Notes under the pieces: model-generated
What the model was told of the DNA's origin: nothing
Database searches by the model: none
The model's input: the letters and a program-made list of their open reading frames with translations, nothing else
Program-made: the position numbers and the translations under genes
Assembly: GCF_006494425.1 (NCBI RefSeq)
Contig: NZ_VHIV01000014.1
Location: 1 to 50,505, forward strand
Source of the DNA: Bacillus dicomae
GTDB lineage: Bacteria > Bacillota > Bacilli > Bacillales > Bacillaceae_G
Reading direction: 5' to 3'
Length of the DNA: 50,505 nt
Shown: positions 33,460-40,994 of the stretch, piece by piece
Layout: each line of letters starts with the position of its first letter
How positions within the stretch are numbered: the stretch's first letter is position 1

Positions 33460-34587
33460 ATGCAAAGTGTTTTAAATAAAATAAACGATGATCTATATGC
33501 ACAAAAAATAAGTAACAGACAGTTATCTACAATACTAGATGTAAGCCACACAACCACTAATGCTATGTTATCAAACAAGAGGGAGTTTGATTTTGTTCAT
33601 TTTGTTAAGGTATTACAAATACTTTACCCTAATGATGTTAATTTACGAAGAGAATGCTTGAGAGGGTTTATAAATAAAATTTCTCCTAAAAATGTAAGAT
33701 TAGGAATGGAATTTTTAAATTTATATGGTGAACTTGATTTACAAAACATTTTAGTTGAAAAATCTGCCCAATCTTCAAATCGAGTAAATAAACAATTGGC
33801 TGAAGTATACGAATTATTGCTTCGTAGAAGTGATGAAACAATTACACGAAAAGATTTTCACCAAGAAGTCGAGAAAAAGCGAAAAGAAAAGAAAATCACC
33901 AGTAATGAACTACGTATAGTTTCTGATTTCGCATTAATTTATTCATTCTTGGACTATAAAAATTATCAAATGGTATTAAAATACACAAAAGAATTAAGAA
34001 CTTATATTGATGAAATCAAGAATAAGTCGTTATCTCACTCTTTCTTGATACGAGCAAGAGAAATGGAAGCAACCACTAACCATCGAACTAATAATATAGA
34101 AGATGCTCGCACGTTGTGCAAAGAGATAATTAATGATCAAGAGAATATCTATATTGGTACAACAGCTAACGCTTATTGCATTTTGGCGGAAACGTATTCT
34201 TTTGAAGATTTTAAGATAGCAAAAACATTCTTAGAAAGAGGAATCAGACTACTCCACAACCCAACAAATAAGAAACTTATGATCAGAAAAGCAGTTTTAG
34301 AAAATACTCTTGATTTCTTGCGTTTGCATTGGGGGGAAGAGTTAGACTTAGTGAAACCGCATCATGCAGCAGAATTAGCTTTTTTGTACATTAAAAGTAA
34401 CCGCAAAAGTGAAGCTATAGCTATTTTGGATAAAATCAAAAGGGAAAACGGTTCATTGTCACCTATGCAAGAATACTATATGGGATTGGCGACAGGTAAC
34501 AAAAAACATTTCGAAATTTCCATAGAAAAATTTGAAAAAACAGGGGATTTTTTCTACATTTCACTACCTAAATATGCCTTAAAATGA
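33460..34587 (+). CDS. aimR: arbitrium receptor AimR
   Basis: 375 residues. An N-terminal HTH (LYAQKISNRQLSTILDVSHTTTNAML) is followed by about 320 residues of helical TPR-like repeats (VVSDFALIYSFLDYKNY-type, ANAYCILAETYSFEDFKIAKTFLERGI). This size and order is that of AimR, which binds DNA and is switched by a secreted peptide to choose lysogeny. ATG 33460 follows AAGGGGAG. A small exported peptide gene lies directly downstream, which makes the call strong. Confidence 0.87.
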   Translation: MQSVLNKINDDLYAQKISNRQLSTILDVSHTTTNAMLSNKREFDFVHFVKVLQILYPNDVNLRRECLRGFINKISPKNVRLGMEFLNLYGELDLQNILVEKSAQSSNRVNKQLAEVYELLLRRSDETITRKDFHQEVEKKRKEKKITSNELRIVSDFALIYSFLDYKNYQMVLKYTKELRTYIDEIKNKSLSHSFLIRAREMEATTNHRTNNIEDARTLCKEIINDQENIYIGTTANAYCILAETYSFEDFKIAKTFLERGIRLLHNPTNKKLMIRKAVLENTLDFLRLHWGEELDLVKPHHAAELAFLYIKSNRKSEAIAILDKIKRENGSLSPMQEYYMGLATGNKKHFEISIEKFEKTGDFFYISLPKYALK

Positions 34588-34593
34588 TATAAT
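34585..34593 (+). promoter_or_regulatory. possible aimP promoter
   Basis: TGATATAAT, a perfect extended -10, overlapping the aimR stop codon (TGA 34585-34587). No clear -35. It could let aimP be made apart from aimR. Confidence 0.45.
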
Positions 34594-34621
34594 GGAGGCA
34601 TACATAAAGGTGGTGAAATGA

Positions 34622-34774
34622 TTGAAATCAAAGATCATTAAATCGATTTTAGCGATTGCCGCTGTAGCTTGTTTTTCTTTTACAGCAGTAAAAACAGAAG
34701 ATACACAACAGGTTGCAAAAGTTGAACAGCCTGTACTATATATGCAAGTTGATCCTGGTGGGGCCGGGGGTTAA
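34622..34774 (+). CDS. aimP: arbitrium peptide precursor AimP
   Basis: 50 residues from TTG 34622 behind AAGGTGGTGA. Positively charged start, hydrophobic signal segment (IIKSILAIAAVACFSFTA), then a polar pro-region ending in VDPGGAGG. Mature arbitrium signals are the last six or so residues, so the predicted signal lies within DPGGAGG. This differs from the xxxRGA type of the SPbeta group. Assignment rests on position behind aimR and on architecture. Confidence 0.82.
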   Translation: MKSKIIKSILAIAAVACFSFTAVKTEDTQQVAKVEQPVLYMQVDPGGAGG

Positions 34775-34790
34775 TTAAATAGATATTTTG

Positions 34791-34819
34791 AATGACACTA
34801 TCACAACGATAGTGTCATT
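34791..34819 (+). terminator. hairpin after aimP
   Basis: Perfect 12-base arms AATGACACTATC / GATAGTGTCATT with loop ACAAC, followed by CGTGCTTTT. A weak terminator, or an operator: GATAGTGT also occurs in the CI/Cro operator at 35557. In arbitrium phages a switch at this place governs aimX. Confidence 0.65.
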
Positions 34820-34872
34820 CGTGCTTTTAGGGAGTGGAACGCTTTTTAACAAATGTGCAAAAGTGTTCCGAA

Positions 34873-34887
34873 TGTGAAAAGTTCACA
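34873..34887. promoter_or_regulatory. palindromic operator before the aimX-position gene
   Basis: TGTGAA-AAG-TTCACA, six-base arms, just ahead of a TATTAT -10 (34891). Candidate binding site for AimR or another regulator. Confidence 0.5.
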
Positions 34888-34918
34888 AACTATTATAAAG
34901 AAATTAGGGGGAGTAAAG

Positions 34919-35071
34919 ATGTTGAACGACGTTGAAAAAAGAAAATTAGAGGTTTTAATTAATGCAGCAAACAAAGGGGATAAACAAGCTTTAGCAGATT
35001 TACAAACGTTATTCGGTCATGTAAGTGAATTTGAAGAAGTGAATAAAAAAGAGAGGATTGTTAGCATATAA
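34919..35071 (+). CDS. 50-residue protein in the aimX position
   Basis: MLNDVEKRKLEVLINAANKGDKQALADLQTLF… helical and charged. ATG 34919 follows AGGGGGAG. It lies directly downstream of aimP behind a palindrome, where aimX lies in SPbeta-type phages, and its length is similar. No sequence similarity is claimed. Confidence 0.65.
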   Translation: MLNDVEKRKLEVLINAANKGDKQALADLQTLFGHVSEFEEVNKKERIVSI

Positions 35072-35087
35072 TTGCTATCAATCCTCT
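35052..35087. terminator. convergent terminator
   Basis: AGAGGATTG, T-T, TAGCA, loop, TGCTA, CAATCCTCT, with a T run on the minus strand. Ends repressor 2 and lies across the end of the aimX-position gene. Confidence 0.8.
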
Positions 35088-35425
35088 ATATTATCTACCA
35101 TGCCATTTAACATTTTGATTATGAATCGTTGTTGTTCTTCGGTTAACTTCTCAATTCTGTCTACAGCATTATCCAATTCGCTTTTTACTTCAGATGTATC
35201 GTTTTCATTGGAATTCTTGTTGTCGGTTCTTCCCATAATATAATCGATACTTACATTACCTTTCTTAGCGATCTTATCGATCGTTTCAACTGAAGGATTT
35301 TTTCTACCTAGTTCTATAAGAGATATTAATGATTTACTTACTCCGATTGATTCTGCAAATTGACTTTGACTCATTTTTAATTCAGCACGTATTTCTTTAA
35401 CACGTTTGCCGATAGTGTTCTCCAT
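35078..35425 (-). CDS. Xre-family repressor 2 (CI-like)
   Basis: 115 residues. HTH (LKMSQSQFAESIGVSKSLISLIELGRKNPSVETIDKIAK) and an acidic C-terminal helix region. No protease domain, so it is not cleaved by RecA-type autolysis. ATG 35425 follows AAGGGGA. Divergent from cro; shares operators at 35481 and 35549. Confidence 0.87.
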   Translation of the reverse strand: MENTIGKRVKEIRAELKMSQSQFAESIGVSKSLISLIELGRKNPSVETIDKIAKKGNVSIDYIMGRTDNKNSNENDTSEVKSELDNAVDRIEKLTEEQQRFIIKMLNGMVDNIED

Positions 35426-35480
35426 CTTTAAATTCCCCTTTATAAACATAAATTATATACCATTCTATATATAAACTAAC

Positions 35481-35494
35481 ATTATCGACTACTC
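35481..35494. promoter_or_regulatory. CI/Cro operator O1
   Basis: ATTATCGACTACTC between repressor 2 and cro. Confidence 0.7.
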
Positions 35495-35548
35495 TAAGAC
35501 AACCTTTTTCGATTTTTTTAAATAAATTTCAAATTTAGGGTTTACTAT

Positions 35549-35562
35549 GAGTAGTCGATAGT
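35549..35562. promoter_or_regulatory. CI/Cro operator O2
   Basis: Minus-strand ACTATCGACTACTC, 13 of 14 identical to O1 and in inverted orientation to it. Confidence 0.7.
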
Positions 35563-35601
35563 GTTATTATGAATTCAACGAAACAAACGAGGGTGATTTA
35601 A

Positions 35602-35820
35602 ATGACTCAAATGATAAAGTTGAATACAGAAAGAGCCAAAGAGTTAAGGAAAAACCATGGATATACTCACGGTTATGTCGCGAAACGCCTTAACTGTCAT
35701 AAGAGTGCCTACAGTCATATCGAAAGAGGTTTTAGGCAACCGAGTATAGATAAATTAGGGAAATTATCAGAACTTTATGGTGTCCCTACAGATGAATTAC
35801 TAATAAAAAGTACACTATAG
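35602..35820 (+). CDS. Cro-like Xre regulator
   Basis: 72 residues, almost only an HTH (ELRKNHGYTHGYVAKRLNCHKSAYSHIERGFRQPSIDKLGKLSELYGV). GAGGG site. First gene of the rightward early operon; it would oppose repressor 2 at O1-O3. Confidence 0.85.
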   Translation: MTQMIKLNTERAKELRKNHGYTHGYVAKRLNCHKSAYSHIERGFRQPSIDKLGKLSELYGVPTDELLIKSTL

Positions 35821-35837
35821 GTGGAATTTTTTTTGGG

Positions 35838-35851
35838 ATTATCGACTACCT
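35838..35851. promoter_or_regulatory. CI/Cro operator O3
   Basis: ATTATCGACTACCT, just after the cro stop and upstream of the antirepressor gene. It may control a second promoter or act as a roadblock. Confidence 0.65.
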
Positions 35852-35880
35852 ACAGTAACCGGAATGAAGGAGGAAAGAAA

Positions 35881-36651
35881 ATGAATCAATTACAAGTTTT
35901 CAATAATGAAGAGTTTGGACAAGTTCGAACGGTGGTACAAAGTGAAGATGTTTGGTTTGTAGCGAAAGATGTAGCTGAGGTTTTAGGATACAACAATACT
36001 TCGAAAGCTATTCAAATGCATGTGGATGAAGACGAAAAAGCTGACCTCCCAATTTGGGACGGCAGACAAAATAGAAATCAGAAAGTAATTAATGAATCTG
36101 GTTTATACTCTTTAATCCTTTCGAGTAAGTTGTCAAGCGCAAAGAAATTCAAAAAGTGGGTAACAAGTGAAGTGCTTCCTTCTATTAGAAAACACGGAGC
36201 ATACATGACAGATCAAGTATTGGAACAAGCGGTAACTAATCCAGACTTTGCAATCGGTCTTCTCACTAAATTAAAAGAAGAGAAAGAAAAGCTTGCAGCA
36301 GCACAACGACAAATCGTACAGCAACAACCACTCGTAACATTCGCAGAAGCGTGTATGCAGTCGGATAAATCACTAAAGGTGAGCGAAGTCGCTAAGTTAG
36401 CAGCTAAACACAATATCAAAATCGGGCAACGTCAGTTATTCGCAAAACTTAGAGGATGGAACTTAATGTTTAAGCGATCCACTGAACCGACTCAAGCAGC
36501 AGTTGAAAAAGGATACTTTGAAATTGCACAAGGTGTTAAACAGAAGCCAAGCGGAGAACCATTCACATGGACAACAACATACGTAACACCAAAAGGACAA
36601 GCCTACATCATAGACCGACTGAAGAAAGAACAGGAACAGGAGGCGGTTTAA
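35881..36651 (+). CDS. BRO-N/KilAC antirepressor
   Basis: 256 residues. The N-terminal Bro-N domain (QVRTVVQSEDVWFVAKDVAEVLGY … FKKWVTSEVLPSIRKHGAY) and C-terminal ANT/KilAC domain (VSEVAKLAAKHNIKIGQRQLFAKLRGWNL) are both clear. ATG 35881 follows AAGGAGG. Expected to lift repression or regulate early genes. Confidence 0.9.
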   Translation: MNQLQVFNNEEFGQVRTVVQSEDVWFVAKDVAEVLGYNNTSKAIQMHVDEDEKADLPIWDGRQNRNQKVINESGLYSLILSSKLSSAKKFKKWVTSEVLPSIRKHGAYMTDQVLEQAVTNPDFAIGLLTKLKEEKEKLAAAQRQIVQQQPLVTFAEACMQSDKSLKVSEVAKLAAKHNIKIGQRQLFAKLRGWNLMFKRSTEPTQAAVEKGYFEIAQGVKQKPSGEPFTWTTTYVTPKGQAYIIDRLKKEQEQEAV

Positions 36652-36774
36652 ATGATGGAAGAAAGCACATTATCACTAGCAATCGTAGCAGCGGTAATTT
36701 GTTTAGGGGCATATCTAGTACACCGAATAGATGTATGGGACAAAAGGACGGGATGGTCACGGGATGACAAATAA
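36652..36774 (+). CDS. small single-pass membrane protein
   Basis: 40 residues, one hydrophobic segment (LSLAIVAAVICLGAYLV) and a charged tail. GGAGG 8 bases upstream. Starts directly after the antirepressor stop. Unknown role. Confidence 0.65.
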   Translation: MMEESTLSLAIVAAVICLGAYLVHRIDVWDKRTGWSRDDK

Positions 36775-36904
36775 AGAACAGCGTGATGAATACGAACAAA
36801 AGAAACTAGCATGGATCATAAAGGATTTACGAGCTAGAGGGATACACAACAGCGCAAATAAGGTTGAGGAAACGCATAAGGAGTTTATCACTCTAGCTAA
36901 ATAG
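36764..36904 (+). CDS. small basic helical protein
   Basis: 46 residues (MTNKEQRDEYEQKKLAWIIKD…). Overlaps the previous gene by 11 bases. Not recognised. A hairpin begins one base after its stop. Confidence 0.6.
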   Translation: MTNKEQRDEYEQKKLAWIIKDLRARGIHNSANKVEETHKEFITLAK

Positions 36905-36977
36905 GACAAGCGTTGTGCTTGTCATCATGATCAGGAGCGGACACCCTTCCCCCTCCACCTCGTTTCTGGTCATGATG
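36905..36977 (+). ncRNA. structured leader with C-rich loop
   Basis: Two hairpins: GACAAGC-GTTGT-GCTTGTC, and a 12-base stem (36923-36934 with 36966-36977, one G-U). The large loop is C rich and contains CCCCCTCC, complementary to Shine-Dalgarno sequences including the AGGGGG just downstream. No gene is visible in 36905-37010. Confidence 0.5.
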
Positions 36978-37010
36978 ATGCGTACAGTATCAAGAAAGGG
37001 GGTGAGAACG

Positions 37011-37049
37011 ATGTATCCGCAGCTAAAAACTAGCATCAAAACAAAATAA
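37011..37049 (+). CDS. 12-residue leader peptide candidate
   Basis: MYPQLKTSIKTK, read from ATG 37011 behind the very strong AAAGGGGGTGAG. Directly followed by a stem at 37050-37079. Could be an attenuation leader for 37154; too short to be certain. Confidence 0.35.
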   Translation: MYPQLKTSIKTK

Positions 37050-37102
37050 AAACAGCCGATTACCCCTAATCGACTGTTTGATGAAACGACGCAATAATTT
37101 GT
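37044..37102 (-). ncRNA. candidate small RNA on minus strand
   Basis: Promoter -35 TTTACT (37132-37137), 17-base spacer, extended -10 TGTTATAAT (37109-37117). The terminator AAACAG, CGATTA, CCCC, TAATCG, CTGTTT (37050-37079) has a T run on this strand only. Predicted about 59 bases, antisense to the end of the leader peptide. Confidence 0.6.
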
Positions 37103-37153
37103 ACCTCTATTATAACACGGTCGTTTCTTCCAGTAAACAAGGAGGAATTGGAA

Positions 37154-37354
37154 ATGATTGAAAACGGAATGTTAATCGGAAACCATCACGATTCATCATC
37201 TAGAGACTTCATTGAACTATGTTGTGGTTGTGAAGGCGAGATCTACTACGGAGAAAGTTGCTTAGATTTTGGCGGAGATTATCTACATGCAGAAACAGAG
37301 TGCATTACTCAATACGTAAAGTCTCATTCTACAGAGAAAGTAGCAGGTGAATAA
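37154..37354 (+). CDS. small Cys-rich protein
   Basis: 66 residues with CCGC and two further Cys (GESCLDF, ETECI), likely metal binding. AAGGAGG 7 bases before ATG 37154. Unknown role. Confidence 0.68.
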   Translation: MIENGMLIGNHHDSSSRDFIELCCGCEGEIYYGESCLDFGGDYLHAETECITQYVKSHSTEKVAGE

Positions 37355-37355
37355 G

Positions 37356-37532
37356 ATGGGCCTACAAAACAAAATTGAAGCTGAAATTCAAATAATGATG
37401 AATTTAGTTGAACGATATAAGCAAAGTAAAGAACCTAACGCTGCATCAATGGTTGTGGCTTATGAATATGGATTACAAGCACTTACGGAAGTGTATGAAG
37501 CTAGTAAACAAACGGAATTAGCACCATTTTAA
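37356..37532 (+). CDS. small helical protein
   Basis: 58 residues (MGLQNKIEAEIQIMMNLVERYKQSKEPNAASMV…), helical. AGGTG 6 bases before ATG 37356. It precedes the Sak gene and may be an accessory of recombination. Not recognised. Confidence 0.65.
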   Translation: MGLQNKIEAEIQIMMNLVERYKQSKEPNAASMVVAYEYGLQALTEVYEASKQTELAPF

Positions 37533-37549
37533 AAGAGAGGGAGATTCAT

Positions 37550-38176
37550 ATGACAACTGAAAATTACTTTTCTAAATTAGCTCAAATAGATTGCACGGAA
37601 CACGTTGAAAAGAAAGGGCGTTTTAACTATTTATCATGGGCGTGGGCAGTTAAAAAGCTTCGCGAAGTAGATCCAACAGCAACATGGGAAGTAAAACGAT
37701 TCGATGGAGTGCCTTACCTTAAAACAGATTGCGGTTACTTTGTAGAAGTTGAAGTAACTGTACAAGGAATACCACTAAGTCAGATTCACCCAATACTTAA
37801 CAATCAGAATAAGCCAATTGCAGAGCCTAATAGCTTTGATATTAACACTAGTATTCAGCGTTGCTTAGTAAAGGCAATAGCACTTCACGGATTGGGATTA
37901 TACATCTATGCGGGTGAAGACCTACCGGAAGTACAGGAAGAAATGATTACTGCTCAACAAGTTGGTGCAATAAAATTAAACATTAAAAAGTTGGCCACTC
38001 TTCGGAAAGTGGATGAAGACACGATTAAAGGACATTTAAGTATTAAAGAAGTTGCTGAATTAACGTTAAAGCAAGCTGAAGAGGTACTTAAAAAATCAAC
38101 TAAATGGGTTAAGTTAGCTGAAAAAGAAATCGTAGAGGCTAAAGAAAAGGCTGAAGAGGTAGAAGAAACAAATTAA
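37550..38176 (+). CDS. Sak-type single-strand annealing protein (DUF1071)
   Basis: 208 residues. The motif KKGRFNYLSWAWAVKKLREVDPTATWEV … TSIQRCLVKAIALHGLGLYIYAGEDLP is characteristic of the DUF1071/Sak family. The C-terminus is a charged helix. Promotes strand annealing in phage recombination. GAGAGGGAG site. Confidence 0.88.
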   Translation: MTTENYFSKLAQIDCTEHVEKKGRFNYLSWAWAVKKLREVDPTATWEVKRFDGVPYLKTDCGYFVEVEVTVQGIPLSQIHPILNNQNKPIAEPNSFDINTSIQRCLVKAIALHGLGLYIYAGEDLPEVQEEMITAQQVGAIKLNIKKLATLRKVDEDTIKGHLSIKEVAELTLKQAEEVLKKSTKWVKLAEKEIVEAKEKAEEVEETN

Positions 38177-38189
38177 GGAGTGAAAGCCT

Positions 38190-38366
38190 ATGTTAGATAA
38201 AAATCAATCAAAAGTCGTCCTCCCTTCATGGGTTAGCGAGGGCGCAAAAAATGAACAAGAAATAAAAGCGAAGGCGATTGAGTACATTACTCCTGATCGC
38301 TATCCAGGATACAAAATATTGAAAGTCAAAAATGGTATCGCGATATGCGAAAGGGAAGTGAATTAA
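38190..38366 (+). CDS. small protein, unknown
   Basis: 58 residues (MLDKNQSKVVLPSWVSEGAK…YPGYKILKVKNGIAICEREVN). AAGGAGTG site. Between the Sak and DnaD-like genes. Not recognised. Confidence 0.65.
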   Translation: MLDKNQSKVVLPSWVSEGAKNEQEIKAKAIEYITPDRYPGYKILKVKNGIAICEREVN

Positions 38367-38370
38367 ATTA

Positions 38371-39117
38371 ATGACATTAGTAGATAGAAGAAGACGCGGA
38401 TTTTTCATGATAGATAACGAGATTGTAGATGATGCAAGACTAACACATAAGGAAATGGCAGTATACATGGTTCTTTGCAGACATCTAAATCAGGAAACAG
38501 GGAGTTGCTTCCCTTCTTTACCAACAATCGGAAAGAAAGTCGGGATGTCAAAGAATACGGTTATCAAGGCTTTAAACACTTTAATTGAAATAGGTTACGT
38601 GACAAAAGAGAAGCGTTCATCTAAAGAACAAGGCGATATGTCCAACGTTTATTACGTCAATGACGTTCACGATTTGAACGGGGGAGTTCACCAAATGAAC
38701 CGGGGGGGTTCAGGAGATGAACGGGGGGGAGTTCACGAGGTGAACCCTAACAATACTAATCTTAACAATACTAATTTAACAATAAGTAGTAGTAGTAAGA
38801 ACCCCTTCTCATTCTATGAAAGTAACATCGGAGTTTTAAATCCATTCATGGCAGACGGCATAGATCAGTGGATTAAAGATACAAGTGAAGAACTTGTTAT
38901 AGCAGCTATGGAACGTGCATTAAAACAGCAGAAGAAATGGAATTACGCCGAAGGCATCTTAAAACAGTGGGCTAACAAAAACATTAAAACTTTAAGTGAT
39001 GTAGAAGTTTTAGAAGCTGAATACCAACGAAATAAAGGAGCGAAGAACAATGCAGAGAGCGGCGGCAGCAATACCAACCGATATAGCCAAAAAGGTGAAT
39101 ATGACTATGGATTCTGA
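38371..39117 (+). CDS. replication initiator, winged-helix plus DnaD-like domain
   Basis: 248 residues. The N-terminal winged HTH (RLTHKEMAVYMVLCRHL, PSLPTIGKKVGMSKNTVIKALNTL) binds the origin. The C-terminal DnaD-like domain (PFMADGIDQWIKD … YAEGILKQWANKNI) recruits the helicase loader. The linker between them is encoded by the iteron array at 38665-38745, as lambda O contains its origin. Confidence 0.87.
   Translation: MTLVDRRRRGFFMIDNEIVDDARLTHKEMAVYMVLCRHLNQETGSCFPSLPTIGKKVGMSKNTVIKALNTLIEIGYVTKEKRSSKEQGDMSNVYYVNDVHDLNGGVHQMNRGGSGDERGGVHEVNPNNTNLNNTNLTISSSSKNPFSFYESNIGVLNPFMADGIDQWIKDTSEELVIAAMERALKQQKKWNYAEGILKQWANKNIKTLSDVEVLEAEYQRNKGAKNNAESGGSNTNRYSQKGEYDYGF
38665..38790. repeat. phage replication origin: four iterons and AT-rich tract
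   Basis: Four 15-base repeats GTTCA-N5/6-TGAAC at 38665, 38686, 38708 and 38731, separated by G5-7 tracts and spaced 21-23 bases (two helical turns). Each is an inverted repeat GTTCA/TGAAC. An AT-rich tract (38746-38790) with repeated TTAACAATA follows, suited to unwinding. Confidence 0.82.
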
Positions 39118-39859
39118 TGTGTGTGATACACATGGCATGAATAAGATGAAGTTCGGTGGACAAGTAGTTTGCCCTCGATGCTTCCTTGAAAACGAAAGTA
39201 AGAAGCTTCAGCAGCAAGAACAGGCGAAATATGATGCAGATAAAGCGAATGAGAAAAAGTTCATGTTCCACCAACAAAGCATGATTGCTGATAGCAACAT
39301 TAAGAAAGCTAACTTTGATAATTACCAGCCTACTAGCGATGAAGGAGCGAAGAACCTTGAACTCGCAAAGGTAATCGCAACGGATTATCGCAACGGAAAA
39401 ATCTTTAACACGATTATGGCCGGGAATTGCGGAGCAGGAAAAACACATCTTGCTTACGCTATCGCAGATCAGCTTGCAGGAGCAGGGAAATCAGTTGTCT
39501 TCGTTACAGTCGGTGAATTGCTACGGAAGATTAAAAGTACATTCAGTAAAGATTCCACATTAACTGAAGATGCAATTATAAGAAGCTTAGTAAGAGCGGA
39601 AGTATTAATAGTCGATGATTTGGGAGCGGAGTTAGGCGCATTAGATGCCAATACAAAAGCGACAAACTTCATTAATAGGGTGTTATTCGATGTTTTCGAT
39701 GGAAGGCAAGGTAAATCTACTATTTTTACGACAAACCTTACAGGGGAACGTTTAGAAGGCGCATATGATGAACGGATTGTATCTCGTATTTTCAATAACT
39801 TTAAAGCACTTGTTTTCAAAGATACAAAGGATTACAGAAGAAAAGCACTACCATTCTAA
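39050..39859 (+). CDS. DnaC/DnaI-type helicase loader
   Basis: 269 residues. A Cys/His cluster at the N-terminus (VCDTHG, VCPRC) is followed by AAA+ ATPase motifs: Walker A GNCGAGKTH, Walker B VLIVDDLG, sensor IFTTNL and arginine DERIVSRIF. Loads the host DnaC/DnaB-type helicase. AAGGAG upstream; overlaps the DnaD-like gene by 68 bases. Confidence 0.93.
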   Translation: MQRAAAAIPTDIAKKVNMTMDSDVCDTHGMNKMKFGGQVVCPRCFLENESKKLQQQEQAKYDADKANEKKFMFHQQSMIADSNIKKANFDNYQPTSDEGAKNLELAKVIATDYRNGKIFNTIMAGNCGAGKTHLAYAIADQLAGAGKSVVFVTVGELLRKIKSTFSKDSTLTEDAIIRSLVRAEVLIVDDLGAELGALDANTKATNFINRVLFDVFDGRQGKSTIFTTNLTGERLEGAYDERIVSRIFNNFKALVFKDTKDYRRKALPF

Positions 39860-39871
39860 GGGGGAATTAAG

Positions 39872-40063
39872 ATGTGTGCATGTAACGGAACGGGAGTAAT
39901 TCAGAACGACATTGGAACGGGTATGTATCAGTTTGGGCCATGTATTTGCGAAGCGGCGAACGTTACGCCTGAAGAGGTGGATAGAAGACGCCAAGAAGTG
40001 ATTGAGCGACTGAAGGAAACGTATCGTCTACAACAGTTAGCGAAAGCTGGGGAAGTAGCATGA
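39872..40063 (+). CDS. small zinc-finger-like protein
   Basis: 63 residues. CACNGTG … GPCIC resembles half of a DnaJ zinc finger; the rest is a charged helix. AAGGGGGA site; ATGA-type overlap with the next gene. Confidence 0.7.
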   Translation: MCACNGTGVIQNDIGTGMYQFGPCICEAANVTPEEVDRRRQEVIERLKETYRLQQLAKAGEVA

Positions 40064-40326
40064 AGCAATTAACACTAGAAGATGTTGTTGGAAGTTTTGA
40101 TTACGCAGCAAAGAGTACATCGGAGAAGTTCTTGCAACGCGACACAAGCGTCATAACGTATGCAATTGAGTTTTACGACATGGATGGCAAATGGAAGCTT
40201 CGTTGGTTTGAAGCGAAGTCGGAGAGCGAAGCCGTGGGAATGGCTAAAGATAAATACGGACGGATTCAGGTTATCGATACTTATATATCAGATAGATCGT
40301 TAGCAGAAATAATGGCATTGGATTAA
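40060..40326 (+). CDS. unknown early protein
   Basis: 88 residues, mixed alpha/beta (VITYAIEFYDMDGKWKLRWFEAKSESEAVGMAKDKYG). Translationally coupled to the preceding gene. Not recognised. Confidence 0.7.
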   Translation: MKQLTLEDVVGSFDYAAKSTSEKFLQRDTSVITYAIEFYDMDGKWKLRWFEAKSESEAVGMAKDKYGRIQVIDTYISDRSLAEIMALD

Positions 40327-40341
40327 GAAAGGGGAATAGTG

Positions 40342-40659
40342 ATGAACTTCTTTATCTTGGACGAGCATTATAAAAAGGCTGAATTAAATGGTATTAACAG
40401 AAGAAGGTTGCAGGAACGGATATACCGTTATGACTGGGATATCGAAAGAGCGACAACACAACCAGTTGGCACAAAGAAAATGGACTTTGATAGAAAACAC
40501 GGAGAGTGGATGCGTGTAGCAGAGCAGAACGGAATCTCGCGTTTCACATTCTATAGCCGATTGAAAAGAGGTTGGTCATATCATTTAGCAGCTAAGAAGC
40601 CACCAGGAAAGCAAGGGAATCGCTACGATGAAAACGGAGAATTGAAAGAAATTGGTTAA
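40342..40659 (+). CDS. NGI-repeat protein 1
   Basis: 105 residues holding two copies of a repeat: A-x-x-NGI-x-x-x-x-x-x-R-[IL]-x-x-GW-x-x-x-x-A (AELNGINRRRLQERIYRYDW; AEQNGISRFTFYSRLKRGWS). Each unit looks like a small helix-turn-helix. AAGGGGA site; GTG 40339 is an alternative start. First of three adjacent relatives. Confidence 0.75.
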   Translation: MNFFILDEHYKKAELNGINRRRLQERIYRYDWDIERATTQPVGTKKMDFDRKHGEWMRVAEQNGISRFTFYSRLKRGWSYHLAAKKPPGKQGNRYDENGELKEIG

Positions 40660-40670
40660 GGGGGGAGACG

Positions 40671-40994
40671 ATGGAGAATAATTACCTTCCAGTCCCAACT
40701 TGGGAACAATATGAGATAGCTAAGAGCAACGGGATTAACAAATTCAACGTAGATCAACGAATCATACGAGGGTGGAATATATTAAAAGCTATTACACGAC
40801 CGGTGAACGAATCATTTACGAAAAAGTATAAGAAAGAATTAGAGATAGCAGAGCGAAACGGGATTGGATATAAGCTGTTTCGTCAACGCGTTCAGGATAA
40901 ATGTTGGGAACCATTTGAAGCGGCAGTTGTACCGCGATTGACAAAGAGAGAAGCAGCGGAAATATCGTCAAGAGTAAGGAGGAAATCTAAATGA
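40671..40994 (+). CDS. NGI-repeat protein 2
   Basis: 107 residues with two repeat units (AKSNGINKFNVDQRIIRGWN; AERNGIGYKLFRQRVQDKCW) and a basic tail. GGGGGGAG site. Ends overlapping the next gene by four bases. Likely DNA binding; function unknown. Confidence 0.75.
   Translation: MENNYLPVPTWEQYEIAKSNGINKFNVDQRIIRGWNILKAITRPVNESFTKKYKKELEIAERNGIGYKLFRQRVQDKCWEPFEAAVVPRLTKREAAEISSRVRRKSK

Noticed and set aside
38984-39448. Minus-strand frame of 154 codons over the DnaC-type gene
   Set aside because: Shadow; Cys/His/Ile-rich composition and no start signal.
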